Assembly: GCA_025937785.1 (NCBI GenBank)
Contig: JAICQQ010000040.1
Span: 1 to 48,156, forward strand
Length of the DNA stretch: 48,156 nucleotides
Source of the DNA: Polyangiaceae bacterium
GTDB lineage: Bacteria > Myxococcota_A > Polyangia > Polyangiales > Polyangiaceae
Direction of reading: 5' to 3'
Each line of letters begins with the position of its first letter. Position 1 is the first letter of the stretch. The notes below the pieces were generated by a model. That model was not told where the DNA came from. It made no database searches and saw nothing but the letters and a program-made list of their open reading frames with translations. A program made the translations under genes and the position numbers. Shown in pieces: positions 34,863-44,419 of the stretch.

Positions 34863-34879
34863 AGCGGGTGCTGCCGAGG

Positions 34880-35557
34880 ATGGAGTCGTTGGTGCGGAGT
34901 TTGTGCGCAGGCCTGCTCGTGAGTTTGGCGATCACGAGCTCGGGTGAGGCCGAGCCTGCCGGAGCGCCCGATGCGGGCGCCGCGGCTCGAGCTGACGGCG
35001 CGGGACGCGGGCCTCGGGCATCGCGCCGCATCGATCGTGAGCAGCGGCGCGATCCGGCGGGCGACTACCTGCACGCATTCGGCGGGCTGGCGCTGGGCCG
35101 AGGGCTGCGTTTCAACAACCCCTATCGGCTGGAGCGCGTCCTCGGCGATAGCCCCGAGTCGCTTTCGCTCTCCGCCACGTACATCGATTTCTCTCTGGGC
35201 GTGGCGCAGGGCGATCCCAGCGGCTTGCAGCACGGTGTGAGCGCGCATCTTTCGACGGCGCTGACAGGGATCCGCCAGGAAGTGCTCACGCCCTCCTACC
35301 GGCTTCTGTATCGGCCCGCCTCGCCATGGCTGTGGACGGGTAGGTTCGGGATCCCCGTGGTCTTGGAGCCGGACGTCACCGCTGGCGTGGAACTCGGAGC
35401 GGGTGGGGTGTGGCACTTCCTAGCTGGCCTGGGGTTCTACGCGGAGCTGATCGGCAGCTTGTTCTTCGGAGCCGCGACGCTCGATCGGGATCGGACCACC
35501 ATCCCCATGCTTTCGGGTCAGCTGGGGCTGTGGGCGGATTACGAGGTGTTCGAATGA
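34880..35557 (+). CDS. Outer-membrane beta-barrel-like protein, unknown function
   Basis: 225 residues from the ATG at 34880 (preceded by CCGAGG); TTG codons upstream overlap the pepP stop. A signal peptide (LVRSLCAGLLVSLAITSS) is followed by an Ala/Gly/Asp linker and then strands such as SLSATYIDFSLGV, YRLLYRPASPWLWTGRFGIP and VAGVEL-type repeats, ending in aromatic-rich LWADYEVFE. This fits a small outer-membrane barrel. I do not recognise a family. It overlaps the Cys-rich gene by four bases (ATGA). Confidence 0.7.
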   Translation: MESLVRSLCAGLLVSLAITSSGEAEPAGAPDAGAAARADGAGRGPRASRRIDREQRRDPAGDYLHAFGGLALGRGLRFNNPYRLERVLGDSPESLSLSATYIDFSLGVAQGDPSGLQHGVSAHLSTALTGIRQEVLTPSYRLLYRPASPWLWTGRFGIPVVLEPDVTAGVELGAGGVWHFLAGLGFYAELIGSLFFGAATLDRDRTTIPMLSGQLGLWADYEVFE

Positions 35558-35940
35558 AGCGCTGGCGCCGAGCGTCGTTGCGCTTGGGGGCGCTCGGTTT
35601 CTTGGTGGCGATCTGCGCTGCACCCACGCCAGGCGACGTGGGCGGTTGCGGTCAGCCGCGTCAGACGTTGGATGAAGAGGTCTTCTTCGCTACGAAGAAC
35701 GCGATCGAGTGCGATCGCTGTGGCGAGTGCGGGATATCGACCGACCGCTGCACCGAAGCCTGCAACGCCGATTCGGGCGGCAGGCGATTTCCGGAAGGTT
35801 GCCTGCCCTTGGTGCATGACGGTGAGGTATGCCTCAGGCGCCTCTTGGACGTCGGATGCGATACCTTTCGAGAGTACGTCGACGATCGCACACCGGCGGT
35901 CCCGTCCGAGTGCGAGTTCTGTCCCGAGGATGCGCGATGA
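35554..35940 (+). CDS. Small secreted cysteine-rich protein
   Basis: 128 residues from an ATG that overlaps the barrel gene's stop. A signal peptide (MKRWRRASLRLGALGFLVAI) is followed by VGGC, a possible lipobox (Cys about 32). The mature part has about ten cysteines, including the cluster CDRCGECGISTDRC near 53-66 and CEFCPEDAR at the end, with many acidic residues. Disulfides or metal binding are likely outside the cytoplasm. No family recognised. A longer frame upstream lies in the barrel gene and is rejected. Confidence 0.72.
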   Translation: MKRWRRASLRLGALGFLVAICAAPTPGDVGGCGQPRQTLDEEVFFATKNAIECDRCGECGISTDRCTEACNADSGGRRFPEGCLPLVHDGEVCLRRLLDVGCDTFREYVDDRTPAVPSECEFCPEDAR

Positions 35941-36929
35941 AGCTGGCGCGTGGCTTGGCCGTGGTCGCGCTCTGGGGGGCCATCGGCTGTGGCTTCGACG
36001 GACGCGGGGTGGTCGCGAGCAGCGCCGAGTACGAGCTCTACCGGCAGACGCGCGTCGCCCCCACGTTGGATGCACGGCTCCGCGCTGCCTGGGACTACCT
36101 GCAACGTTACCCGAACGGCGAGTTTCGCTCCGACGTCAGGGCTTGGTTTCAGCCAGCAGAGGCCGACTACTTCGTGGTGGCGGCGCCGAGTCGCGTGCGC
36201 CTGCGTCGCTATCTGGCGGTGCTTCCGAACGGCCCTCATGCCGTCGCGGCACGGGCCCGGCTGGCGGAGTTGGAGCAGGCTGCGCTCGTCGCCAAGCAGA
36301 AAGAGGCAGCGGTGCTCGAGCGGGCGCGTGCCGTGGGCGACCGCCTGGAGCAAGCCGACTTCGCGCGCAAGCAGTTCCTCGATCTCGCTGCCCATTGGGT
36401 GCAGCGCCTCGCCGAGCCCCAAAAATCCCGCCCTCGGGCGCTGGTCGATAGCGAGTTCGTTCGGGTATTCCAGGGCGAAGCGCCCGCGGCCGTCTGCGAC
36501 GCGCAACGCTGTGTGAAGCAGTTGACACTGTCGTACTCGATCCCAGATGCTGGGAAGACGAGCGAAAGGGTTGCGGTTTTCGACGTGATCTTGACGTTCG
36601 ACGGCGCAATGGTCCTGCGCGGCGAGCTGATGGGGCCCGACTTGTTCAGCCGTCTCGGGGAGGCCGCCCAACGTCTTGCCGTTCCCGTCGATGACGGGCA
36701 GCGACGGGCGGAGGCGATCGGGGCGACCGAACAGTTGCTGGCGGGCGTTTTGGAGCCGCATTTCCCGAAAAGCAAGTGCGCGGGCACGCCAGTGAGCCCC
36801 GTGGTGCTCGAGCGGGTCTGTGAGGGCGTGCGGGTCCAGGTGATCGCAGCGCTCGAGGTGGGCGGTGAGGACCGCGTGGTTATCGAACTGATCCCTGCAC
36901 CAGCCCCGCCCCCGGACGAGCGTCGGTAG
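35937..36929 (+). CDS. Lipoprotein of unknown function
   Basis: 330 residues from an ATG overlapping the preceding stop (ATGA). A signal peptide ends in WGAIGC (Cys about 18). Residues about 30-130 form a helical domain that counts repeated helices (LRAAWDYLQRYPNGEFRSDV, RLRRYLAVLPNGPHAVAARARL), reminiscent of tetratricopeptide-type repeats. The C-terminal half is strand-rich (VKQLTLSYSIPD, VRVQVIAALEVGGEDRVVIEL). It is the last gene of the pepP unit and probably sits in the outer membrane facing the periplasm. Confidence 0.74.
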   Translation: MKLARGLAVVALWGAIGCGFDGRGVVASSAEYELYRQTRVAPTLDARLRAAWDYLQRYPNGEFRSDVRAWFQPAEADYFVVAAPSRVRLRRYLAVLPNGPHAVAARARLAELEQAALVAKQKEAAVLERARAVGDRLEQADFARKQFLDLAAHWVQRLAEPQKSRPRALVDSEFVRVFQGEAPAAVCDAQRCVKQLTLSYSIPDAGKTSERVAVFDVILTFDGAMVLRGELMGPDLFSRLGEAAQRLAVPVDDGQRRAEAIGATEQLLAGVLEPHFPKSKCAGTPVSPVVLERVCEGVRVQVIAALEVGGEDRVVIELIPAPAPPPDERR

Positions 36930-36986
36930 TCGACGGTTCTACGCGCGAGGGTCGTGTGGCCGAGCGGTGTGCTAGTCTCCGGCGAG

Positions 36987-37616
36987 ATGTCCGACGCAGC
37001 CATGCCTTTCTCCATCGAAGAGCTGGCGATACGTCACCAAAATCTGACGCATCGCGCGATCGTGATCACGCCAAAGAACTCGATGGTCCTCGGCCGCGAG
37101 CGCATCGAGGCGCTGCGCCGGCCGACGTCGTTGAACAAGGTCGATCGCTGGCTCATCGACCAGGCCGTGCAGCGCAGCGGCAAGAGCCGCATGATCCTAT
37201 TTCGGGCCTGCAATCGGCACGGCGAGCGCGTCTGGCAATTCGATCCGAATCTGAGCGACGCGGAGCTCGAAGAGGCGGGCTACTTGTTGACCTGCGCCTT
37301 GGTACCCTTCCATCGCCGGCTCTTGAATGCGGGCGTGGTCTTGATGGTGCACACGGACTGGGGTGTGCGGGAGTGCTACGCGATGCGACACGGCGTCCGC
37401 AAGTTCGAGCACGAACTTCGGGCCAACGCTTCGTCTTTGAACAAGCACGTGCAAACCGTAGATCGCTGGCTGCTCAACAACATGCTGCTCCACGTTGCGC
37501 TGTCGATCGATCACGTCGCCCAGCGGCTGTTGCCGTTGCACCTAGGAATGATCGACCGGCGCTGGGAGCAGCTCGAGGCTCAGCTCGCGCAGTTGCCGCC
37601 CGAAGCGGTCGGGTGA
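36987..37616 (+). CDS. Protein of unknown function with an internal repeated motif
   Basis: 209 residues from the ATG at 36987 (next ATG at 37002). No signal peptide or membrane segment. A motif occurs twice, SLNKVDRWLI at 48-57 and SLNKHVQTVDRWLL at 150-163, each followed by a helix, suggesting a duplicated half. The middle is helical and Arg-rich with VLMVHTDWGVRECYAMRHG near 118-136. I do not recognise the family and no neighbour gives a clear hint; the lipid kinase converges from downstream with 10 bases between stops. Confidence 0.75.
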   Translation: MSDAAMPFSIEELAIRHQNLTHRAIVITPKNSMVLGRERIEALRRPTSLNKVDRWLIDQAVQRSGKSRMILFRACNRHGERVWQFDPNLSDAELEEAGYLLTCALVPFHRRLLNAGVVLMVHTDWGVRECYAMRHGVRKFEHELRANASSLNKHVQTVDRWLLNNMLLHVALSIDHVAQRLLPLHLGMIDRRWEQLEAQLAQLPPEAVG

Positions 37617-37626
37617 TGCCGTGGCT

Positions 37627-38553
37627 TCAGGCGCGGATCCGGAGCGCGCCCGGAACGACACGCGCGGTCAGCGGCAGTTTTCCGGGCATTTCGCCGTCGA
37701 GGTCGATCAGCACCTCGTCCTGCCGGCGCAACGGGGCGGCCTCGACCACCCGGCCTCGGGCGACGTCGATTTCGCGCTGCCCGATGTGGCTGCCCTTGTA
37801 GATGCGATGCGCGAGGGCGATGCCCTGGGCGCGCGTGAGATCGCACATGGCCACCACGTCGAACAGGCCATCGTGGGGGTCTGCGTTGGGCGCGACCTTC
37901 ATACCTCCGCCAAAGTAGCGCCCGTTACACACCGCCACGTTGAAGATGGGTGTTTGCACGTACGAGGTGCCGTCGATGCGAACGTGCACCGGTGTGTTGC
38001 GATAGCTGAGCGCGGCTCGCACCGATCCCAAGAGAAACGCCGCGCGGCCCCCGAGCCATTTCGGTCCCGTGTCCACCAAGCGATCCACCAATCCGCCCAT
38101 TCCGAAGCTCATCACGTTGATGAAGGCACAGCGACGGTTCTGGCCGGTCGACGTCGTCACGTCGACGATGCCCAGGTCCAGCGGGCGTGGCTCGGCCCCG
38201 TGCATGCGCGCCACCGCCGAGTGCACGTCGTCTGCCAACCCGAAGCTCTTCCGAAAGTCGCCGCCTGTGCCGGCCGGGATCAACGCCAGGCTGGGTCCGG
38301 CGATCGGGTTTCCGTCGCCATCCAGGTACGCCTGGGCAATCTCGTTGATGGTCCCGTCCCCTCCCACCGCGGCGATGGTGTCGACTCCACGGCTGGCGGC
38401 CTCCCGAGCGAGGCGGGTGGCGTCCCCGGGGCCCTGGGTGAGCGACTTTTCGTATTCGATACCGTGCGAGGCGAGGGCGCGCTCGATTTGAGGCAAGCGT
38501 TGGGCGGCCCGGCCGCTGCCTGCCCGCGGATTCACTATCAATTGGAGCTTCAT
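37627..38553 (-). CDS. Diacylglycerol/lipid kinase (DagK/YegS family)
   Basis: A 308-residue cytoplasmic protein with the lipid-kinase fold: the start LQLIVNPRAGSGRAAQRL, the nucleotide loop AVGGDGTINEIAQAYL near 62-77 and IPAGTGGDFRKSFG near 92-105, and a C-terminal domain with DGLFDVVAMCDLTRAQ and DGEMPGKLPL. It phosphorylates diacylglycerol or a related lipid alcohol, recycling it into phospholipid synthesis. Exact substrate not decidable. The upstream region is shared with the divergent RRM gene. Confidence 0.9.
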   Translation of the reverse strand: MKLQLIVNPRAGSGRAAQRLPQIERALASHGIEYEKSLTQGPGDATRLAREAASRGVDTIAAVGGDGTINEIAQAYLDGDGNPIAGPSLALIPAGTGGDFRKSFGLADDVHSAVARMHGAEPRPLDLGIVDVTTSTGQNRRCAFINVMSFGMGGLVDRLVDTGPKWLGGRAAFLLGSVRAALSYRNTPVHVRIDGTSYVQTPIFNVAVCNGRYFGGGMKVAPNADPHDGLFDVVAMCDLTRAQGIALAHRIYKGSHIGQREIDVARGRVVEAAPLRRQDEVLIDLDGEMPGKLPLTARVVPGALRIRA

Positions 38554-38577
38554 GACGAAGGGTATTGCTGCCAGAAT

Positions 38578-38669
38578 TCACTCCAGCTACAAGGGGCTTC
38601 GAGTCGGGCCTCGAAACACCGAGCTGCCTGGCGCAGCCTGCCCTTGATGCGCAAGGTCACTCCAGCTAC
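38578..38669 (+). repeat. Paired 13-base direct repeat in the RRM gene leader
   Basis: TCACTCCAGCTAC occurs at 38578-38590 and again at 38657-38669, 79 bases apart, in the 195-base gap between the divergent lipid kinase and RRM genes. An exact 13-base repeat in so short a region is unlikely by chance. It could bind a transcription factor or, in RNA, the RRM protein itself. A weak promoter (TTGATG at 38644, TACTGT at 38667, 17 apart) overlaps the second copy. Confidence 0.6.
38598..38615 (+). promoter_or_regulatory. Small stem-loop between the leader repeats
   Basis: TTCGAG at 38598-38603 pairs with CTCGAA at 38610-38615 around a six-base loop, between the two direct repeats. Weak alone, but it lies in a likely leader of an RNA-binding protein gene. 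Confidence 0.3.
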
Positions 38670-38748
38670 TGTTTCACTTAGCACGCCCGCTACACACCCG
38701 ATAAGTTCAATCGCAGGTACACGGAGGGCCGGTTCAGGGAACAGTTAG

Positions 38749-39624
38749 ATGTCGACAGATGACGCAAGCAAGCTCTTCGTTGCGGGCCTGCCAGATTCAA
38801 TCACCGAAGACGTGTTGCGCGATATTTTTCAGGCAACTGGTGTCACGGTGGTCAATGTCAGCCTACCCAAAGATAGGTTGACCGGGCGCGCGCGTGGTTT
38901 TGGGTTCGTGACATTGGCCTCACCTGACGAAGCCGCGAAGGCGCGTTCGTCGTTGGATGGGTCCGCACAGTCCGGACGCTCAATCTCCGTGCGCCCGTTT
39001 TCCGCTGGTCCGCAAAAACGAGGCCCCGAAAACAAACCCGACACGTCGGCGGCGAACGATCGCACCCTGTACGTTGGGAACCTGCCGTTCGACATGTCCC
39101 AAAAAGACGTCGAACAGTTGTTCCTCGACAACGGCGCGGATGCGGTGGTTCGTGTTCACCTGCCGGCGGGTCCCGATGGGCGACCGCGAGGCTTCGGCTT
39201 CGTGACGCTCGGCAGCGCTCAAGCGGCGAACAACGCCGTGTCGGCACTCTCCAATGTTGACGTCAAGGGGCGCAAGCTCCAGGTCAACCTGGCGCACGCG
39301 AAGACGGATCGTCGCGGTCCCGGTGGCCCTGGTGGTCCTGGGCCCGGCCCTGATCGGCCGAGCATGCGCCCGCCGATGGCGCGCCCCTTCAATGATGGTT
39401 TCGCTCCTACCCGTCCTCCCGACAGCATGCCCGGAGGGGGCGGGGCACAAACGCCACCCTTCGAGCGAGCGCCCGAGGGACGGCGCGCGAAAGAAAAGCC
39501 TGAAGCCAAAAAGCGCAAGCGTGAGAAAGGCAAGCGCCGCAACGAACGGGAAGAGTTCCACAAGCGTGAGCGAGGTGGAGGCTCTACCTGGGCGAAATGG
39601 AATCGCGATTGGGACGACGACTGA
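38749..39624 (+). CDS. Two-RRM RNA-binding protein with Gly/Pro-rich and basic tail
   Basis: A 291-residue protein. RRM1 covers about 8-84 with RNP2 LFVAGL (9-14) and RNP1 RGFGFVTL (49-56); RRM2 covers about 106-182 with RNP2 LYVGNL (107-112) and RNP1 RGFGFVTL (147-154). The two aromatic residues of each RNP1 that stack on RNA bases are present. The tail is Gly/Pro-rich (about 187-235) and then strongly basic (KKRKREKGKRR near 254-265), ending in an acidic DWDDD. Bacterial RRM proteins in cyanobacteria and other phyla usually have a single RRM, so this two-RRM plus disordered tail layout is eukaryote-like. It probably binds single-stranded mRNA, perhaps in cold or stress response. Its own leader contains a repeat. 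Confidence 0.9.
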   Translation: MSTDDASKLFVAGLPDSITEDVLRDIFQATGVTVVNVSLPKDRLTGRARGFGFVTLASPDEAAKARSSLDGSAQSGRSISVRPFSAGPQKRGPENKPDTSAANDRTLYVGNLPFDMSQKDVEQLFLDNGADAVVRVHLPAGPDGRPRGFGFVTLGSAQAANNAVSALSNVDVKGRKLQVNLAHAKTDRRGPGGPGGPGPGPDRPSMRPPMARPFNDGFAPTRPPDSMPGGGGAQTPPFERAPEGRRAKEKPEAKKRKREKGKRRNEREEFHKRERGGGSTWAKWNRDWDDD

Positions 39625-39658
39625 AACGTCGTGTGCCCCACCTCTCGAACCGGGGTTC

Positions 39659-39687
39659 GGCGGACTGCGTCACGAACGACGTCCGCC
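39659..39687. terminator. Stem-loop after the RRM gene, possible terminator
   Basis: GGCGGAC at 39659-39665 and GTCCGCC at 39681-39687 form a seven-pair GC-rich stem with a 15-base loop, 35 bases beyond the stop codon. No T-tract follows. Could end the RRM transcript before mreB. Confidence 0.35.
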
Positions 39688-39724
39688 GCGCTCCGCGTCC
39701 GGTCGCGCTTTGATCCGGCGTAAG

Positions 39725-39750
39725 GAGACGCGGTGTTAGAGGCGCGTCTC
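39725..39750 (+). promoter_or_regulatory. Stem-loop in the mreB upstream region
   Basis: GAGACGCG at 39725-39732 and CGCGTCTC at 39743-39750 form an eight-pair stem with a ten-base loop. It lies in the 314-base gap (39625-39938) between the RRM gene and mreB, about 190 bases before the mreB ATG. Apart from this and the hairpin at 39659, the gap holds no ORF I trust; the heptamer ACTGCGT recurs three times in it. May be a leader element or a second terminator. Confidence 0.3.
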
Positions 39751-39929
39751 GTTTCGAGATAGGGCGACGGGCCGGCCTCGCGACGATGGAAAACAGTCCA
39801 CTCTGTGGTAGGGCGGCGCACTGCGTCGATTGCGTGGGTGTCGGACTGCGTGCTACGAAGGTCGCCCAACCCATGGCGTCGCTCCTGGACCGACTGGAAC
39901 AGCCGGCGTTTGCGTGTTCGTTCTCCTGA

Positions 39930-40973
<1,044 letters not shown>

Positions 40974-41061
40974 GCTTGATTTCTCGTCCAGATGCGTTAC
41001 GGCCGGGGTGTGGCTCGGCGCTTGCGCACGCGCTTCGAGCTGAGGCTACCGGAGAGACGAG

Positions 41062-41919
41062 TTGGGTTTCTTCAAGCGATATCGCGATACCTTCCTAGTG
41101 GTGCTGCTGTTGGCAGTGCCCTTCTTCTTCCTGCGCGCCAGCATCAGGAAGCCCGAGGACATGACCCCGGTCGATCGGGCCATCATGCGTGTCGCCGCGC
41201 CGCTGCAGTACGTCTCCGCGGCGCTGGCCCGTGGTGTCTCCGGCATGATCGGCGACTATGTCTACTTGGTGGACGTCAAGCAGGACAACAACAAGCTCGC
41301 CTACGAAAACGCGAGGCTCCGCTCACAGGTTCGAGAGCTCAAGTCGGAGAAGGCGGAGAACGTCCGGCTGCGGCGCCTGTTGGGTCTCCGTGACCGTATC
41401 CCCAGCGAGACGGCCAGCGCCGTGGTCGTAGGCAAGGACACCACCGAATACTTCCGGGTGGCTCACCTGCTCCTGGACGATCCCGGTGTGACGTTGCGCG
41501 AAAACATGCCGGTGATTTCACTCGATGGCGCTGTTGGCACCGTCCAGCGCGTTTCAGGAGACAGCGTCGCCGTGCAGCTCACGGTGGACAGTGGGTTCGG
41601 CGTGGACGTGGTGGTCGAGCGCACGGGGTCACGAGGTTTCGTGCGCGGCACCGGCGAGAAGGCCCGCTACGCGGTGCGCGTCGAATACGTGCAACGAACC
41701 GACGAGGTAGAGGTCGGCGACCTGCTGGTCACTTCGGGGGTGGGCTGCCGCTTTCCCAAGGGCTTGCCCGTGGCTCGGGTAGTGAAGGTCGACAAGCGCG
41801 ACTTCGGGATTTACCAATCGGTCGAAGCCGAGCCGGCGGTGGATTTCTCCAGACTCGAGGAGGTACTGGTCGTGCTCACCGATACCAAGGACTGCACGCC
41901 GGCGCCGGCCAAGCGGTGA
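41062..41919 (+). CDS. mreC: Rod-shape-determining protein MreC
   Basis: A 285-residue protein with a TTG start seven bases after GGAG; no better start is available in frame. It has an N-terminal membrane helix (DTFLVVLLLAVPFFFL), a coiled coil at about 72-105 (KQDNNKLAYENARLRSQVRE, LKSEKAENVRLRRLLGL) and a beta-rich periplasmic MreC domain (VISLDGAVGTVQRVSGDSVA, GDLLVTSGVGCRFPKGLPV). MreC activates PBP2 in the periplasm. It follows mreB by 88 bases and precedes mreD by six. Confidence 0.92.
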   Translation: MGFFKRYRDTFLVVLLLAVPFFFLRASIRKPEDMTPVDRAIMRVAAPLQYVSAALARGVSGMIGDYVYLVDVKQDNNKLAYENARLRSQVRELKSEKAENVRLRRLLGLRDRIPSETASAVVVGKDTTEYFRVAHLLLDDPGVTLRENMPVISLDGAVGTVQRVSGDSVAVQLTVDSGFGVDVVVERTGSRGFVRGTGEKARYAVRVEYVQRTDEVEVGDLLVTSGVGCRFPKGLPVARVVKVDKRDFGIYQSVEAEPAVDFSRLEEVLVVLTDTKDCTPAPAKR

Positions 41920-41925
41920 AGCCTG

Positions 41926-42492
41926 ATGAGAAATCTGACGTTCTACTGCCTGGGCCTGCTCATGATTCTGGCGCAGAGCAATTTCTACCGCATTCTGGGC
42001 CCGTTCGCCGGTCTTACGGTGGGTGAAAGCTTGGGGGCACGCCCGTGGTTGCACGGCGCCACGCCCAACTTCGTATTGCCGCTCATCATCTTTCTGGGCG
42101 TTCACGAGCACTCGATGGCGCGCGGGGCGCTCTTGGCGTTCGGATTCGGCTACACGCTCGACGTACTTTCGGCGGCGCCCATGTTCCTTTTCGCGTTCGT
42201 GTGCGTGGCGATCTGGTGGCTGTCGCGAGTCGCGGGGGTCCGTCTCACGGCGCAAACTTTCATGACCCGAGCGCCGCTCGCGTTCGGGTTTGCCGTGGTC
42301 GAAAGCGCTATCGTATTGACACTGTTGGCAATCTTCGGCACGGACAACTTCCGACCGCTCGAAATGGCGACCATCGTGGTGCCGCGTGCTACGGCCACGG
42401 CGTTGGTAGCACCACTCATTTTCAGCCTTGCCCAGCGCGTGCACTTGAGCACCTTGCCCAGTCGTACCGCGGGCGAAGCGCCGGCGGGATAG
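41926..42492 (+). CDS. mreD: Rod-shape-determining membrane protein MreD
   Basis: A 188-residue protein with about five membrane helices (NLTFYCLGLLMILAQSNFY, ATPNFVLPLIIFLGVHEHSM, LLAFGFGYTLDVLSAAPMFL and two more). The family is assigned from size, hydrophobicity, the GYTLDVLSAAP segment and its place between mreC and PBP2. It links MreC/MreB to the wall-building enzymes. It ends four bases before the GTG of the next gene. Confidence 0.85.
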   Translation: MRNLTFYCLGLLMILAQSNFYRILGPFAGLTVGESLGARPWLHGATPNFVLPLIIFLGVHEHSMARGALLAFGFGYTLDVLSAAPMFLFAFVCVAIWWLSRVAGVRLTAQTFMTRAPLAFGFAVVESAIVLTLLAIFGTDNFRPLEMATIVVPRATATALVAPLIFSLAQRVHLSTLPSRTAGEAPAG

Positions 42493-42496
42493 CGCG

Positions 42497-44419
42497 GTGA
42501 ACTTCTGGGTTCAGCGCGCAGAGGTGGGGGAGTTCCGGAGGCGGTACCGCTGGCTCGTGCTGTTCGTGCTGACGACGTTCCTGATCTTCATCGGGCGGCT
42601 GATGCAGTTGCAGGTGCTGGAAGGCGGGTTGCACCGCGCCGAGGCGTTACGCAACATCGTAGGTGAGCGCCGGCTCGCGACGACACGCGGCGTGATCCGA
42701 GACGCCTATGGCAAGGTGCTGGCCGCGAACCGTCCGTCGTACAACGTGCACGTCGTGCCTCAGTACATCGACATGGAGAAAACCTGGCCCGAGGTCGTGA
42801 AGCTGATGCGCCTCGAGCCTGACGAAGCGAAAGAGCTCCAGCAGAAGATCCTCGACGCCATCGCGAAGGGTGAAAAGCGCGCGAAGCAGCAGACGCAGCT
42901 CAAGGTCGACGTGGATCGCAACGTGGTCGCGGCGCTCGAGACGCACGCGGCCGAGCTCCGCGGGATCGACGTGGTGCCAGTGCCGGTACGCTACTACCCC
43001 TACGGCAGCCTGGCCGCGCACATGCTCGGCTACATGCGCGAGGTGGACGCGGATACGCTCGCGCGTCTTCAGGACACCGACTACCGCGCTGGCGATCGCC
43101 TGGGTGCGGTAGGGGTCGAGCGGCGCTGGGAGAGCTACCTGCGAGGTCAGCGGGGGTGGCGCAAGTTCATCCGGGGACGCGCAGTGCGCGAGCGCGTGGA
43201 AGAGCTCGAGGAGCGCTATTTGGAAGAACCGCGGCGCCAGGAACCGATCCCGGGCAGGGACATCTCGCTGACCGTCGATATCGAGCTGGAACGGTCGATT
43301 GAGCGAGCCATGCGCGGACAGCTGGCTGGGGCCGTGGTGGTGGTCGACGTACGCACGGGGCGCGTGCTAGCGGCGCTTTCCAAGCCGAGCTTCGACCCCA
43401 ACCTGGTATCGGGCGGGGGCGGCAAGGAGGCGGTGCAGCAGGCGTTCCGCCGTTACTTGAACGATCCGCTCAAGCCGACGCTCGACAAGACCATTTCCGC
43501 GGCTTACCCGCCGGGCTCGACTTACAAGCCATTTTCCGCGCTGGCAGGTCTCGAGCAGCGCATCATCAACCCGCGTAGCGAGGTCGACTGTCGTGGCGGC
43601 TACGAGTACGGCAAGCGCTACTTCCGCTGCACGGGCGTGCACCGGCACGTGAACCTGCACGAAGCCATGGTGCAGTCGTGCAACACGTACTTCTACGAGC
43701 TCGGGTCACAGATTAACATCGACAGCCTGGTCGAGATCGGGATGGAGTTCGGCCTGGGCACCAAGACCGGCATCGGCATCAATCCCGAGGCTCGCGGGCG
43801 CATGCCGACGCGCGGCTGGTACACGCGCCGCTACAAGGGCGCGTTCCGCGGCGGTTTCACCTTGCTCGCCGCGATCGGCCAGGGCGCTTCGACCGTGAAC
43901 GTCTTGCAACTTGCGTTGTCGTACGCGGCGCTCGCCAACGGCGGCACGCTGTATCAACCCCAGGTGGTGCGCAGCATCGAAACCAGCGACGGCACCATCG
44001 TGCAAGACTTTCCACCTCGCGTACGACAAATGGTCGAGCTGAACCAAGAAGACCTGACGCTCATTCAGAATGGGCTGGTCGGTGTGGTCCGCGAGCGCGA
44101 AGGCACCGCCCACAAAGAAGCGGGCGACGAGGTGGACATGGCTGGCAAGACAGGGACGGCGCAGGTGAGTCACGTGACGCCTCGCGGGGTGGACCCCGAC
44201 AAGGTGTGGTACTTCAACCGCGACCACGCCTGGTTCGCGGGATATGCCCCGACCCAATCACCGGAGATCGCGATCGTGGTGCTCGTGGAGCACGGTGGTG
44301 GCGGTGGTAAGAACGCCGTGCCTGTCGCGAGCCGGGTCGTGCGCGACTGGCAAAACCTGAAGCAAAAGCGCCTCGCGGTGAAGCCCAAAGCCGTGGCGGG
44401 GCAGAGGAGCGCGTTGTGA
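42497..44419 (+). CDS. mrdA: Penicillin-binding protein 2 (elongation transpeptidase)
   Basis: A 640-residue class B PBP from a GTG start. A single N-terminal membrane anchor (WLVLFVLTTFLIFIGRLMQL) is followed by a PBP dimerisation domain (about 55-240) and the transpeptidase domain. Active-site motifs are S341-TYK344 (PPGSTYKPFSALAG), S394-C-N396 and K551-T-G553 (AGKTGTAQV). It cross-links peptidoglycan of the side wall with RodA. Between the SxxK and SxN motifs, CRGGYEYGKRYFRCTGVH contains two cysteines that might form a disulfide, as seen in other PBP2 proteins. Its stop overlaps the rodA GTG start by four bases. Confidence 0.96.
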   Translation: MNFWVQRAEVGEFRRRYRWLVLFVLTTFLIFIGRLMQLQVLEGGLHRAEALRNIVGERRLATTRGVIRDAYGKVLAANRPSYNVHVVPQYIDMEKTWPEVVKLMRLEPDEAKELQQKILDAIAKGEKRAKQQTQLKVDVDRNVVAALETHAAELRGIDVVPVPVRYYPYGSLAAHMLGYMREVDADTLARLQDTDYRAGDRLGAVGVERRWESYLRGQRGWRKFIRGRAVRERVEELEERYLEEPRRQEPIPGRDISLTVDIELERSIERAMRGQLAGAVVVVDVRTGRVLAALSKPSFDPNLVSGGGGKEAVQQAFRRYLNDPLKPTLDKTISAAYPPGSTYKPFSALAGLEQRIINPRSEVDCRGGYEYGKRYFRCTGVHRHVNLHEAMVQSCNTYFYELGSQINIDSLVEIGMEFGLGTKTGIGINPEARGRMPTRGWYTRRYKGAFRGGFTLLAAIGQGASTVNVLQLALSYAALANGGTLYQPQVVRSIETSDGTIVQDFPPRVRQMVELNQEDLTLIQNGLVGVVREREGTAHKEAGDEVDMAGKTGTAQVSHVTPRGVDPDKVWYFNRDHAWFAGYAPTQSPEIAIVVLVEHGGGGGKNAVPVASRVVRDWQNLKQKRLAVKPKAVAGQRSAL

